A DNA stretch of 64,000 nucleotides from JAKPQE01 sp041397845 (GCA_041397845.1 JAWKVW010000002.1:62001-126000); one strand, 5' to 3'. Positions 40,337 to 53,460 are shown, counted from the stretch's first letter. Program-made: numbers and translations. Notes: generated by a model from the letters alone, not told the origin.

Positions 40337-41554
40337 CTATCGCGCCAATAGCCGGATATCCGCAATAAAGCTCTCCAGCGTTTGAAGATACGGCTGGACG
40401 CATTTCGGAAACTTCGTCACCAGAGGCTCGGGCACGACCAGTTGCACCTTCGTCAGTCATCTCGCGAAACTGCCCTTCAGAGACGCCTTCCCGCAATGTC
40501 AGAAGGTGCTTCGTGCCGATCCGGTCCAGAGCTGTTTAGCACCTGGCGCCAACGGTCGCGGCAGGTGGTCTTGACAGCAAAGCATCCGTAGCCTGCTGGC
40601 AGGGAACTCCAAGTCCTCATGCTGATTCTGAAGGGAAAAGGAAATCGGGTTTCTTCCCCGGATCGGACTCCGGGCCATGAGCAAAGTCCACGCCTTCGCG
40701 AAGCCGCTCTTCAATAAAGATTTCGCGCGCGTGCAATTCGAGGGAGCGCCCGACCGCGCCTTCCGCCTTCTGAAGGACGGACTGCGCCCGAGAGATGAAG
40801 TTGTCCAGTGTCGTGAAGCCTGCCTTGATCACCGGCAGTTCCACCGCCTCTTCCACGCTTCGGAAAATCTCGAACTCGCATTCGCGGCGGCGCATCAGTC
40901 GCTTGTCGGGTGTCAGGCCAGAGTCGGCCCGCAGGACCATTGCCTTGCGGATAATCTCTTCCCGGTCGGGAACTTGGAAAGCCATCCGGGCGGAATTTCG
41001 CGCATATCCAGCCAGCAGCTTGTGCGCGGCGCCAGTGCAGGCGGGAACAGGCTCGGGCGGGTGTCCAGATCGGCACTTGCCTGGCTCTATCGGCCCGACG
41101 CGATCTTCCACAAGGTCTTCTTCCGTCTCATGTCGGCAAACCCAAATGTAGCAGTCCGTCGCAGCACCGCTGCCGTCCAGCGAGAACGCGAAGACGGCGA
41201 GCGCGCCTGTGCTGTCGGGATCAAGAACGGCGGACTTCGCCCCGCCGAAGTTCGTCAGCCGGACTCGTTCCGGCCGTTCTTCTTCCCTTCCCTCGGCTTG
41301 CTGTTGTAATAGATCGCCTTGATCATCGGCGCGTCAGATGCGAGTCGATATAGGTCTGGATTTCTGCCGGGGTTCTTCTCGGTAATCGTGTTGATGCTCG
41401 GGAAAATCTCGAAAGCGAAATCCCTCGGCAGATAGGGACCTGCCTGGTGGGATTCATCTGCCAGCGTGTCATTGCCGGACAGCCGCTTCACCAGCCACGC
41501 ATATTGCGGCCCGCTGAACTCGCTCAGCCAATCAGTCAGATCAATCTGCGCCAT
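40337..41554 (-). pseudogene. EcoRII-type restriction endonuclease, frameshifted
   Basis: Type II enzyme expected to cut at CCWGG. Intended length is 405 residues against 404 for R.EcoRII. The N-terminal effector domain reads MAQIDLTDWLSEFSGPQYAWLVKRLSGNDT and DFAFEIFPSINTITEKNP. The C-terminal catalytic domain shows REIFIEERLREGVDFAHGPES, KKPDFLFPS (catalytic Asp), AVKTTCRDRWRQVLN (catalytic Lys and Arg), TKHLLTLREGVSEGQFREM and VVPEPLVTKFPKC, ending at 40337-40339. About five shifts separate these blocks. Start ATG 41552-41554 overlaps the Vsr end. Domain order and residues look intact apart from indels, so the gene may be functional in reality. Confidence 0.82.
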
Positions 41555-42006
41555 GGCCGTGCCTCCCCCGTATCGTCGCCTGTGTCGCGCCAGACGACAA
41601 CCACGCGGCCGCGTCGTCCAGAACGTCGGCAAGCGGCTGCCGTTCGCGCCTTCAGTGCACATTCCCAAATCGTCAGAACGCGCCACCCGGCAGAGGACAC
41701 CGCTTCCACGGCGGCTTGGTCGCGCGATACGTTCCGGAAGATTTTCTCGCGCCAGAACTCAACCCGTGATCGGGGCCACTTGAATAGATGGCAGCCGCCC
41801 GTGCCAGAAGCGCCGTGAACGAAAACGACGGCGCGACGGCGCGGAAACACCAGATCAGGCTTTCCCGGCAAGGTGACGGAATGAAGCCGGAACCTGAAGC
41901 CTCGCGAATGAAGGCCGCGCCGAATGAGCATTTCCGGCGCGGTGTCCTTGCCACGAATATTCGCCATCATCCGGCTTCGGGTCGCCGTGTCCACAACGTC
42001 AGCCAC
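41536..42006 (-). CDS. vsr: Very short patch repair endonuclease Vsr
   Basis: Vsr nicks 5' of the T in T:G mismatches left by deamination of methylated CCWGG sites. The 156-residue product equals the E. coli length: VVDTATRSRMMANIRGKDTAPEMLIRRGLHSRGFRFRL, GKPDLVFPRRRAVVFVHG with the catalytic Asp, the FWHGHxCHLFKWP segment (disturbed by two compensating indels near 41810), NVSRDQAAVEA and GWRVLTIWECAL. A GTG at 42004-42006 is the likely start, but the frame continues upstream into the methyltransferase without a stop. It overlaps the EcoRII-like start by 19 bases. Confidence 0.85.
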   Translation of the reverse strand: MADVVDTATRSRMMANIRGKDTAPEMLIRRGLHSRGFRFRLHSVTLPGKPDLVFPRRRAVVFVHGASGTGGCHLFKWPRSRVEFWREKIFRNVSRDQAAVEAVSSAGWRVLTIWECALKARTAAACRRSGRRGRVVVVWRDTGDDTGEARPWRRLI

Positions 42007-43272
42007 CGAGCGGAAGCCTCTCTGCAAATGCTGGTTTCCGACCATCTCACCGGCGCCGATCCATGGCGCCATATGACGGGCGACCGCTTCGACGACAGGC
42101 ACCACGACCGCGTTGCCAAATTGCTTGTAAGCTTGCGTATCGGAAACCGCGATGACCATCCGGGACTCGCCGGCTTCGAAACCCATGAGGCGGGCACACC
42201 TCGGGGCGTGAGGCGGCGCGGGTTTCGTCCCTTGCCCCGGTCCACCAGGAATTTCCGATCCGTCCTTGTAGTACCGGGCCGACAGTGTGCGAGTCACATC
42301 CTCGGGGCCGACAAGGCCGAAGCCGCCGCTGCCCTTCGCCCGATGCTTGTCGGCATAGTCCTGCAAATAGCGCCAGAGATGGTCCGTCAGTACGTACTTT
42401 TCATTCACATGGCCGCCGGCGCCAGTGAAAGGCCGGTCGTGGCGGTTTCACTGCCATCCTCGGGGTGCAGGATGCTCTTCAGGCGCGGACCGTTCAGCGG
42501 GTCCGGCAAATCAAGATCGTCGAATGTGAAGTCATTGTCTTCGCGGAAGCCGACAATGAAGATGCGTTCCCGGTGCTGCGGCACGAAGGACTTCGCGTCC
42601 ACGACTTTCCATTGGACCTTGTATCCGAGCTTTTGCGTCAGGGTGCGATAGATCACGTCGAAGGTGCGGCCGCGATCATGGTTCACCAGATTCTTGACGT
42701 TCTCCAGCAGGAACGCCTTCGGACGATGGGCGGCAATGATCCGCTCGACTTCAAGAACAGCGTGCCTTGCGTCTCGCAATCGAAACCGTGGGGTCGCTTC
42801 AGGGCATTTTTCTTCGACACCCTGCAATGCGGGAAAAAGGCTACAAGGAAATCCTGCCAGCAGCACGTCATGTTCCGGTATGTCATCTGCTTCAATTTTG
42901 CGATATCCCCGGCCACCTCATGATCGCAGGCGAAGTTTGCCTTGTAGGTGGCTTGTGCGTACCGGTCCCACTCGCTTGTGAAGACACACTGGCCACCCAA
43001 TGGCTCGAAACCACGACGAAGGCCGCCGATTCCTGCGAATAAATCCACAAAGCGGAACGCCACCTCTTTCTTGTCCGCTTCGGGGTGGTGGTTCCTCGCC
43101 AACATTCCCGAAGCATGAAGACTGCGGCCTGCCGGGGGGCGCATCGCCAGGCGTTCCCAGCGGTAGAGGGTGCTCACGGAAAAACTGACACGGGGGGCAA
43201 GCTCTTCGATGGGAAAGGCTCGCCCGCTCACGCAGGCGTGAGGTAAAACTCGGAGCGCGAATCCTGGAACAT
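42007..43272 (-). pseudogene. dcm: Dcm/EcoRII-type DNA (cytosine-5) methyltransferase, frameshifted
   Basis: C5-cytosine methyltransferase expected to protect CCWGG. An N-terminal piece with ELAPRVSFSVSTLYRWERL resembles the leading domain of M.EcoRII. Catalytic motifs follow: FRFVDLFAGIGGLRRGFE (SAM binding), FTSEWDRYAQATYKANF, LLAGFPC (catalytic Cys), SKKNALxRPHGFDCETQGTLF, FLLENVKNLVNHDRGRTF, FVPQHRERIFIVGFRED, TRTLSARYYKDGSEI, and RLMGFEAGE...SDTQAYKQFGNAVVVPVVEA. At least four shifts interrupt it. The start ATG 43270-43272 follows GCGAGGACTC. About 420 residues intended, slightly shorter than M.EcoRII (477). Confidence 0.85.
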
Positions 43273-43421
43273 GAGTCCTCGCTGGGAATATTTTTGTCAG
43301 TGTTGCAATAGATGACACGCAAAAACAAGAACAAAAGTGAATTTTCCCGTTCGTTGTTGCTGATGCAGTGGTGGGTACTGATACTTCCGGTGCAGACAGG
43401 CGGTCTGCCTCGCTTCGGCCT

Positions 43422-44691
43422 TCAACGAGCGGCGTTGAGGATGGCTTCGAGCCAGCTTGCGGCGGTGGCGAGGGCTTCTGCGGTCGCGGCCGTGGCGGCC
43501 GACGACCTGGATGCCGAGGGGCAGGCCGCTGCCGGCGCGGATGCCGGGCACGTTGATTGCCGGCACGCCCATCAGGGTCCACAGGCGGTTGAAGATCGAC
43601 GAGCCGGTCGAGGCAAGGCCTTCCGGCGCGGCGCCGGTGGCGCTCGGCGTGACGATGATATCGGCGTCGCCGAAGGCATCGCGCAGGGCAAGGCGGGCGT
43701 GGCGAACCGTGCGGCGGGCGGTGTCGTAGTCGTCGACGGAGATCGTCCGGCCGTAGTCGAGGGTGTCGCGCAGGATCAGGCTGAGCCGGTCGCGGTGGTT
43801 GTCGAGCTCATAGGCAAGGGCCATTGCGGCCTGGTGGTCCCGGATCGTCTGGTGGGCGGCGAAGGCCTCGGAAAAGATGCCGGCCAGCTCGACGGTGACG
43901 ACGGACGCGCCGGCGGCGGCGAGGCGCTCGACGGTCTCGATCGCGGCGCGCATTTCCCCGGTTGCCTCGTGCCAGACATGGGTGCGGACGATGGCGATGC
44001 GGGGCGCTGCAGCGGTGTCTTTCGAGACCGCGAGGTCGCGGCCGGTGACGGCGCCGGCAAAGAAGGCGACGTCGGCGACGGTCGGCGCGAAGAAGCCGAC
44101 GGTGTCGAGGCTCCAGGCAAAAGCCTTGAGGCCGACGGTCGGGATCAGGCGGAAGCTTGGCTTGTAGCCGGCGACGCCGCAATAGGCGGCGGGGCGAATG
44201 ACCGAACCGCCGGTCTGGCTGCCGATGGCGAAGGGCACCATGCCGGCGGCGACGGCGGCGGCCGAGCCGGACGAGGAGCCGCCGGGGGTGTGGCCGGGAT
44301 TGACGGGATTGCGGGTGCGGCCGGGCTCGAAGAAGGCAAGCTCGGTCGATACGGTCTTGCCGAGAATGACGCCGCCGGCGCGACGGATCATCGAGACGAC
44401 GGCGGCATCGGCGGCCGGCCGGTGGCCGGCATAGATCGACGTGCCGTATGAGGTCGGCATGTCGGCGGTGTCGAAATTGTCCTTGATGCCGACGGCAAGG
44501 CCGGCGAGCGGGCCGCGCGCGGTGTGGGCGCGCTCGAGCGCGCCGTCGAGGTCGAGATGCTCGAAGGCGCCGACGATCGGCTCGGCCTCGGCGATGGTGT
44601 CGGCGCAGTCGCGCAGCACGGCGGCGGCGGTCTTCCTGCCGCTTTCGATATCGGCGAGAAGGCCGAGCGGGGAAAGCGGGCGGGCGAGCAT
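43422..44691 (-). CDS. Amidase signature family hydrolase, C-terminal frameshift
   Basis: Amidohydrolase with the Ser-cisSer-Lys triad: Lys in GLAVGIKDNFDTADMPTS, the Gly/Ser-rich GGSSSGSAAAVAAGMVPFAIGSQTGGSVIRPAAYCGVAG block and NPVNPGHTPGGS before it. The substrate (amide, urea derivative or aminoacyl-tRNA) cannot be inferred; short length (about 423 residues) and context do not suggest GatA. The frame from ATG 44689-44691 runs clean to GIQVVGRHGRD, then would read a basic, unrelated tail; one shift near 43480 gives LATAASWLEAILNAAR ending at 43422, the expected end. Confidence 0.85.
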
Positions 44692-44720
44692 CCGTGCCTC
44701 CGGTCTGGTGTCGGGTGAAG

Positions 44721-44754
44721 AAAAAGGCCGGCGGAGCGGGCCGCCGGCCGTTTT
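44721..44754 (-). terminator. Hairpin terminator between PPK2 and amidase genes
   Basis: Stem GGCCGGCGG / CCGCCGGCC (44726-44734 with 44741-44749), with AAAAA on the left and TTTT on the right. It lies directly after the ppk2 stop and would end that transcript on the minus strand. Confidence 0.75.
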
Positions 44755-44766
44755 GGTTCCCGGGGT

Positions 44767-45909
44767 TCAGCGCGGACCCTTCTGCTCCGGATGCATCACC
44801 TTGCCGAGGATGTGCTGGTCGGTGCCGATGACGTGGGCGCTCGAGCCAACGATCAGCGGGTCGGGACCACGAACAATCGACAGGTTCTTGTTCGGATAGG
44901 GCAGCGTCATCAGGAAATGCTGCATGCAGTTGAGGCGGGCGCGCTTCTTGTCGTCCGACTTGACGATCGTCCAGGGGGCGTCGGCGGTGTCGGTATAGAA
45001 GAACATCGCCTCCTTGGCCTCGGTGTAGTCGGTCCACTTGTCGAGCGAGGCCTTGTCGATCGGCGACAGCTTCCACTGCTTCAGCGGATCATGCTCGCGC
45101 GATTCGAACCGGCGGCGCTGCTCCTCGCGGCTGACCGAGAACCAGTACTTGAACAGGCGGATGCCGGAGCGGACCATCATGCGTTCCAGCTCGGGCGTGG
45201 TGCGCATGAATTCGAGGTATTCGTTCGGCGAGCAGAAGCCCATGACGCGCTCGACGCCGGCACGGTTGTACCAGGAGCGGTCGAACATCACGACCTCGCC
45301 GGCGGCGGGCAGGTGTTCGATGTAGCGCTGGAAGTACCACTGGGTGCGCTCGCGTTCGGTCGGCTTGGGCAGGGCGACGACCCGGGCAGCGCGCGGGTTC
45401 ATGTGCTCCATGTAGCGCTTGATGGTGCCACCCTTGCCGGCGGCGTCGCGGCCCTCGAAGAGCATGACGATCTTCTGGCCGGTTTCCTCGACCCAGCGCT
45501 GCACCTTGAGGAGCTCGACCTGAAGCTCTGCCTTGTGCTTCTCGTAGGGGTCGCGCTTCATCCGCGACTGGTAGGGATAGGCACCGGACTCGAATACCTG
45601 ACGGATGGCCTCGGGATCGTGGCGCATCTCGGCAAGGTGATGGCGGGCGGTGCCGGCCTCCGTGGTCGCGGCCTTGCGGCGCGGCGCCTTGGTGCCGGCG
45701 GGCTTTGCCTTGGCGGCCTTCGGCGCGGCAGTTCCGGTCCTGGCCTTGCCGGCAGACCTTGCAGCGGGCTTTTCGGGCGTTGGCGCATCTGCCGGTGTGC
45801 CCGGCGCGGCGTCCCTGGTCGCTTCGGCGGGAGCTTTCTTGGCGGCATCAGCCACCGTCGGCGCGGCGGTCTCTTCCGCGGCGCGCGCGTCGTCTTCCAT
45901 GCGGATCAT
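44767..45909 (-). CDS. ppk2: Polyphosphate kinase 2
   Basis: PPK2-family kinase that transfers phosphate between polyphosphate and nucleoside diphosphates. Residues about 1-90 form an Ala/Pro/Lys-rich low-complexity leader; the catalytic domain has the Walker A VMLFEGRDAAGKGGTIKRY, lid residues PKPTERERTQWYFQRYIEHLP and Walker B MFDRSWYNRAGVERVMGFC, then FKYWFSVSREEQRRRFESRE and WKLSPIDKASLDKW. Single-domain class I type, 380 residues including the leader. Start at 45909 or nine bases later. Stands alone with its own terminator. Frame clean. Confidence 0.93.
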   Translation of the reverse strand: MIRMEDDARAAEETAAPTVADAAKKAPAEATRDAAPGTPADAPTPEKPAARSAGKARTGTAAPKAAKAKPAGTKAPRRKAATTEAGTARHHLAEMRHDPEAIRQVFESGAYPYQSRMKRDPYEKHKAELQVELLKVQRWVEETGQKIVMLFEGRDAAGKGGTIKRYMEHMNPRAARVVALPKPTERERTQWYFQRYIEHLPAAGEVVMFDRSWYNRAGVERVMGFCSPNEYLEFMRTTPELERMMVRSGIRLFKYWFSVSREEQRRRFESREHDPLKQWKLSPIDKASLDKWTDYTEAKEAMFFYTDTADAPWTIVKSDDKKRARLNCMQHFLMTLPYPNKNLSIVRGPDPLIVGSSAHVIGTDQHILGKVMHPEQKGPR

Positions 45910-46026
45910 TCTGTTCAGTCCCTTTTCTCGAAACGGTTTTCAAGCAAATTGCTGCTCCGATGAAGATAGGACGCATTGATTTCATCAATCCATGTGGGGT
46001 CCGAATGCGAATATTCGGGGTTCGGG

Positions 46027-46521
46027 TCAGATCCGGCGACGCATGAAGATCTCGGTGCAGCCGTCGAGGGCAAGGTCATCAAGCACGGCTGTCTCGGCAA
46101 AGCCGTTGCGTTCGTAGAAACGGCGGGCGTTGACATTAAAGTCGGAGACGCAGAGCCAGAGATTGCGCCGGAGCCGGCCGCTCCGCGGGCCATCCAGTCG
46201 AGAACGGCGGCACCGATGCCGCGCTCGCGAAGCGCTGGCGGCAGCACCGCCAGAAGCTCGAGATAAGGCCCTTCAGGAAGGGATTGCGCACCGACACGGT
46301 GCCGAGAACGGCGCCGTCGATGTCGATGGCGAACTTGTAGGTGCCGGCGCGTCCGCGCGGCGGAAGAAGGCTTCATGTCGGCGACCGGATAGCCGATGGT
46401 CGCCCGTGGAGGGATCGCGGCCATGGCGGCGGCGAGCGTGGGCAATCTCCCCGTCGCGGAGCGGGCGCAGCAGGGCGGCGCCAAGGTCGTGGCGCTCGGC
46501 GGCGAAGGGCAGGGCGGTCAT
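46027..46521 (-). CDS. GNAT family N-acetyltransferase, frameshifted
   Basis: Pieces across frames give MTALPFAAERHDLGAALLRPL, ATIGYPVADMK, FAIDIDGAVLGTVSVRNP, YLELLAVLPPALRERGIGAAVLDWMAR (the acetyl-CoA-binding motif A with the xxGIG turn) and, after another shift, RRFYERNGFAET and a CTEIFMRRRI end at TGA 46027-46029. About 164 residues intended. ATG 46519-46521 overlaps the stop of the deacetylase as ATGA, so the two genes are translated together. Substrate unknown. Confidence 0.75.
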
Positions 46522-47532
46522 GGCTTTGCTCCGCTTGCGGCGGGTTTGTCGGACGACGATGCCGGGGCATCGAGCGGCTTGCCGGCTGCGGTTGCCGGCT
46601 TGTCGTAGCGCAGATTGTCGCCGGGCTTCAGCTCATAGCAGGTGTCGGCGACGACGGGCGCTCCGGCGGCGAGAAGCTCGCTGACGGTAACGAGGCGGTA
46701 GCCCCTGGCGCGCAGGCCCTCGATGAGGCGCGGCAGGGCCTCGGCGGTGTGCACGCCGCGGCCATTGGCATGGGCAACGACGATGGAGCCGGGCCGGACG
46801 GCGGCAAGGACGCCGCGGACGATCATGTCGGCGGACTGGCCGGGCACCGGATCGCCGGAGACGACGTCCCACTGGATGGCGAGGAGACCGGCGTCGGCGA
46901 CCGCCTCGAGCGCCGCCGGGCTGCAGACACCAAACGGAAAGCGGAACAGGCGCGGTCGATCGGGAAGACCGGCGAGGCCGGCGGCGCAGGCGCGGCCGGC
47001 AAGGCGGCGCGGGCGCCGGCATAGGTCATCAGCGGGGCGCGGATCTCGCCCGCAGGGTTTCCTTCGAGGCCTTGCGCAGGTTCCGGTGCGACCAGGAATG
47101 GGTGCCGATTTCGAAGCGGGGGTCAGCCATCAACTGGGCGGTGCGCTCGGGATGGGTCGCCATCCAGTGGCCGCCGGCAAAGAAGGTTGCGTGGGCATCG
47201 GCAGCGCGCAGGGCCTCGACGACGGCGCCGTCATAGCCGGCAACCTCGTTTGCTGTCTCGCAAAGGTCGAAGGTCAGGGCGACAAGCTTGACGCCGGCCG
47301 GCAGGTCGACGCGGCGGATATTGCCGAGAACCGGGCTTCGCGGTGCGCTGTCGGCCGATATGTCCGGCATCGGTACGCGGGCGGCGGGGTCGCCCTTGCG
47401 GATGGCGCGCTCGGCGGGGCTGGCGGTGAGCTCGGCCGGCGTCCAGCAGGCGGCAAGGGCGTCGGCGCGTGCCGGCGCGGCAGGTGCCATGAGCGGGATC
47501 GTGGCCGAGAGGATGGCGAGAAAGCGGCGCAT
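46518..47532 (-). CDS. Polysaccharide deacetylase family protein (NodB domain), frameshifted
   Basis: Secreted carbohydrate esterase family 4-type protein. Signal peptide at the start (cleavage near ARADA), then VKLVALTFDLCETANEVAGYDGAVVEALR (the TFDD motif replaced by TFDLCE), ATFFAGGHWMATHPERT and FEIGTHSWSHRNLR, matching the HSxxH metal motif. Between about 47045 and 46920 the frame shifts; FRFPFGVCSPAALEAVADAGL and IQWDVVSGDP then VRGVLAAVRPGSIVVAHANGRGVHTAEALP complete the NodB fold. About 338 residues. The first catalytic Asp motif is atypical. Upstream of the GNAT gene in one operon. Confidence 0.82.
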
Positions 47533-47657
47533 GGACGGGTCTCCGAGAGGCGCCGATCTGGTGTGCCGCAGGGGCGATTGTCAATGGATTTTGCGGGAGT
47601 GCCGGTGTGGCGCGCCTGCCAAACAGGCGGAGGACGGCGAGGCGGCGGGCGCGCATA

Positions 47658-48542
47658 ATGACGGCGATTCGGATCGTCCAGCAGGAACCCGTCGTCGTGC
47701 GCGCCACCTTGTTCGCCGTGCTTTCGGCCCTCGGGCTCATCGTTTCAGCCGGGCTTGCAGAGGCCGAAACGATGCGGCCGACGCCGCGCCCGGCACCCTC
47801 GACGACGGCGGCGACGCCGGACGACCGGGAGGCGGGCGTGCCGCTGCCGCCGCGCCGGCCGGACGGCACTGCGCGCGAGCACGGCCTGCCGGATGCCGGG
47901 ACTGAAAACCCGATGGCGCCGAAAGCGGAGGACGGGACAGATTTTTCGCCGGACAACCTGCCCGACGACCCGGCGCCGGTCGGGGTCGAGCTTTCAGAGG
48001 GTTGCGAGGCGACGCTGCGCCGGGTTGCGCGGGCGGCGCCGCTCGAGCCGATCCGGACCGGCGAGTGCATCGTCGAGGCGCCCTACGACATCGTTGGTGC
48101 GGGAACGAAGCCGTCGGTGGCGCTGGTGCCCTCGGCAACGCTCACCTGTCCGATGACCATCGCCCTTGCCAACTGGCTTGACGGCCCGGTGCAGGAAGCA
48201 GCGCGCGATCTGCTCGACAGGACGGTATCCGGCATCTGGGTCGCGGCGTCATTCGACTGCCGGGGACGGAACAACGACGCCGACGCCAAGCTCAGCGAGC
48301 ACGGACGGGCCAACGCCATCGACGTCTCGGCGCTGGTGCTCGATGACGGTTCGGTCGTCTCGGTCGAGCGGGACTGGGCCGGGGACGTGACCCGGGCAAC
48401 CTTCCTGCACCGGATTCACGCCGCCGCATGCGGGCCGTTCACGACCGTCATCGGGCCGGATGGCGACGAATATCACCGCAACCATTTTCATTTCGACCTC
48501 GCCGAGCGCGGCAAGGCGACCGTCTACCGGATTTGCGAGTGA
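47658..48542 (+). CDS. Extensin-like C-terminal domain protein
   Basis: A 294-residue secreted protein of the alphaproteobacterial extensin-like family (DUF/Extensin-like_C). Residues about 15-36 form a signal or anchor, 40-110 are Pro/Asp-rich, and the domain shows CEATLRRVARAAPLEPI, TGECIVEAPYDIV, LTCPMTIALANWLDGPVQEAA, then ASFDCRGRNNDADAKLSEHGRANAIDVSAL and CGPFTTVIGPDGDEYHRNHFHFDLAERG. The conserved SEHGRANAIDV and HxNHFHxD blocks recall metal-dependent D-Ala-D-Ala carboxypeptidase (VanY-like) folds, so a peptidoglycan role is possible. ATG 47658 preferred to GTG 47607. Confidence 0.88.
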   Translation: MTAIRIVQQEPVVVRATLFAVLSALGLIVSAGLAEAETMRPTPRPAPSTTAATPDDREAGVPLPPRRPDGTAREHGLPDAGTENPMAPKAEDGTDFSPDNLPDDPAPVGVELSEGCEATLRRVARAAPLEPIRTGECIVEAPYDIVGAGTKPSVALVPSATLTCPMTIALANWLDGPVQEAARDLLDRTVSGIWVAASFDCRGRNNDADAKLSEHGRANAIDVSALVLDDGSVVSVERDWAGDVTRATFLHRIHAAACGPFTTVIGPDGDEYHRNHFHFDLAERGKATVYRICE

Positions 48543-48682
48543 GTGAACGGTAAAAACCATCTGAAATAAAAACTTCGAATTTTATCTGTTTTTTATTTTG
48601 TATTCATTCTAATTCTTCCATTCTCTTGCTGATTTTCGTCTCGATATTATCATTTCCGGCATCGAGTGGAGGAATAACGCTC
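48543..48682 (+). promoter_or_regulatory. A/T-rich leader before the BLUF gene
   Basis: A 140-base stretch with long A and T runs (e.g. TCTGTTTTTTATTTTGTATTC near 48580-48605), far richer in A/T than anything nearby. It precedes the BLUF start with a GGAGGAATAACGCTC ribosome site. Probably a promoter with an UP-like element; no defined operator seen. Confidence 0.45.
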
Positions 48683-49129
48683 ATGCTCCAGATGGTATAT
48701 TGGAGTCGACCTGCTTTTTCGCTTGATCGCGTGACCCTGGCGCGCGAGATCCGCGCCGTTCTCGACGCATCGCGCAAGAACAATCGCCCCTTGCAGATCA
48801 CCGGCGTCCTTGCCTTCAGCAAGGACTGGTTCCTGCAAGTGCTCGAAGGGCCGAGCAATCACGTCCTCGGGGTTTTCGAGAAGATCGCCCTTGACCGGCG
48901 GCATCGGGAAATCATGGTGCTCGGCCGGCGCGAGCGGGCAGTCCGCGACTTTCCGGTCTGGGACATGGCCTTCGTGCCGGCGACGTCGGGCAATGCCAGG
49001 CTCATCAAGACCTTTTGCGGCAGCGATGATCTCGATCCGAGAACGATGGCGCCGGAGCGGCTGTTCGAGCTGATGCGCGAGCTGGTCAATCGCAATGCCA
49101 AGGTTTCGGTCACGCCGCTGACGGTGTGA
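48683..49129 (+). CDS. BLUF domain blue-light photosensor
   Basis: A 148-residue FAD-binding photoreceptor made of a BLUF domain and a short helical C-terminus without any output domain. Key residues by analogy with AppA: Tyr6 in VYWSR, Asn34 in NNRPLQITGVLAF and Gln52 in WFLQVLEGP; the Asn-to-Gln spacing of 18 is conserved, while the Tyr-to-Asn spacing is four longer than in AppA. Such stand-alone BLUF proteins signal through partner proteins. ATG 48683 has GGAGG upstream and begins directly at the domain; an upstream ATG at 48626 lies in the A/T-rich leader. Downstream is a small secreted protein, 94 bases away. Confidence 0.92.
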   Translation: MLQMVYWSRPAFSLDRVTLAREIRAVLDASRKNNRPLQITGVLAFSKDWFLQVLEGPSNHVLGVFEKIALDRRHREIMVLGRRERAVRDFPVWDMAFVPATSGNARLIKTFCGSDDLDPRTMAPERLFELMRELVNRNAKVSVTPLTV

Positions 49130-49223
49130 CTCCGCTGCGGTCCGTTGCGCGGCGGCCGGAAACGTGATGCTCTCGAGCGGTTCGGCCGGCAAAGACGCGG
49201 GCCGGGTTCGGGAGGTTCAATCG

Positions 49224-49556
49224 ATGTCGCGCAGATTCCTCGGCGGCGTTCTGGCCGTCCTTGTTGCCGCCGCCGGCGGCATGTCAGCCGAGGCGGGCGA
49301 CCGCTCCGTCGCCGGCACGATCGTCGCCTACGAGTGCGGCGACAACTGCTACCTGACCATCGCCACGGCGAAGGGAGAGGAACTGACCGGCCTTTGCGTT
49401 GCCAAGGCGTGCGAGCCCTGGAACGAGGTCGCCGAGATGCCGGAGAAGTATGTCGGCAAGAAGGTGACGGTGACGCTCGGCATGGCCAAGCAGTTCGACG
49501 GCTCCGGCAACGTCATGGGCGAGATGGACGCTTTCACGGCGATCTCGTTCAAATAG
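49224..49556 (+). CDS. Small secreted protein of unknown function
   Basis: A 110-residue protein with a signal peptide (cleavage near MSAEA) and a compact domain with three or four Cys: VAYECGDNCYLTIAT, LTGLCVAKACEPW, then KKVTVTLGMAKQFDGSGNVMGEMDAF. The pattern suggests a disulphide-linked beta-barrel of OB type, but no family was recognised. GGGAGG eight bases before ATG 49224 decides the start against GTG 49164. Follows the BLUF gene in the same direction and could share its message. Confidence 0.75.
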   Translation: MSRRFLGGVLAVLVAAAGGMSAEAGDRSVAGTIVAYECGDNCYLTIATAKGEELTGLCVAKACEPWNEVAEMPEKYVGKKVTVTLGMAKQFDGSGNVMGEMDAFTAISFK

Positions 49557-49580
49557 GCCCCCGCAAATAGTCCTGTCCTG

Positions 49581-49638
49581 CGGCGCCATAGCCGCCGGTG
49601 TTTCCCGTCATGCGGCGCCATGGCCGCCGACGTTTCGT

Positions 49639-49660
<22 letters not shown>
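49581..49660. repeat. Three short palindromic repeats at the 5-oxoprolinase 3' end
   Basis: CGGCGCCATAGCCGCCG (or with ATGG) at 49581-49597, 49613-49629 and 49644-49660, spaced 31-32 bases. The last copy encodes the C-terminal residues of the oxoprolinase, so the first two look like duplications of the gene end. Confidence 0.7.
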
Positions 49661-53154
<3,494 letters not shown>

Positions 53155-53460
53155 GCCTTCATTCTCCTGATCGCTTGCGAGGCGGCATGATCTGCCGGAC
53201 GCCTCGACGAGGGCAAGTGGTCGGGACATGATCCTTGTGGTGATCCTCGAGGCAGAACGGCGGGCGTTGCCGCTGCCGTGCGAGGCAGCGCGCGATTGTC
53301 GCGCAACGCTTTGGTCGAATTCGACTTTACGTTGCCACATTGAAACCACACCTTTAGCGGTGGCCGCCGAGGGGAAGCGCGGCCTGAAAGGGGAGTGCCG
53401 GCCTTCGGCCACATGGTTGCGAGGGGCGGTGCGGTTCACATCGGAATCAGGAGAACTGCA
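53155..53460. other. Divergent spacer between oxoprolinase and lipoprotein genes
   Basis: 306 bases without a gene; presumably holds the two divergent promoters. No operator recognised. Confidence 0.4.
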
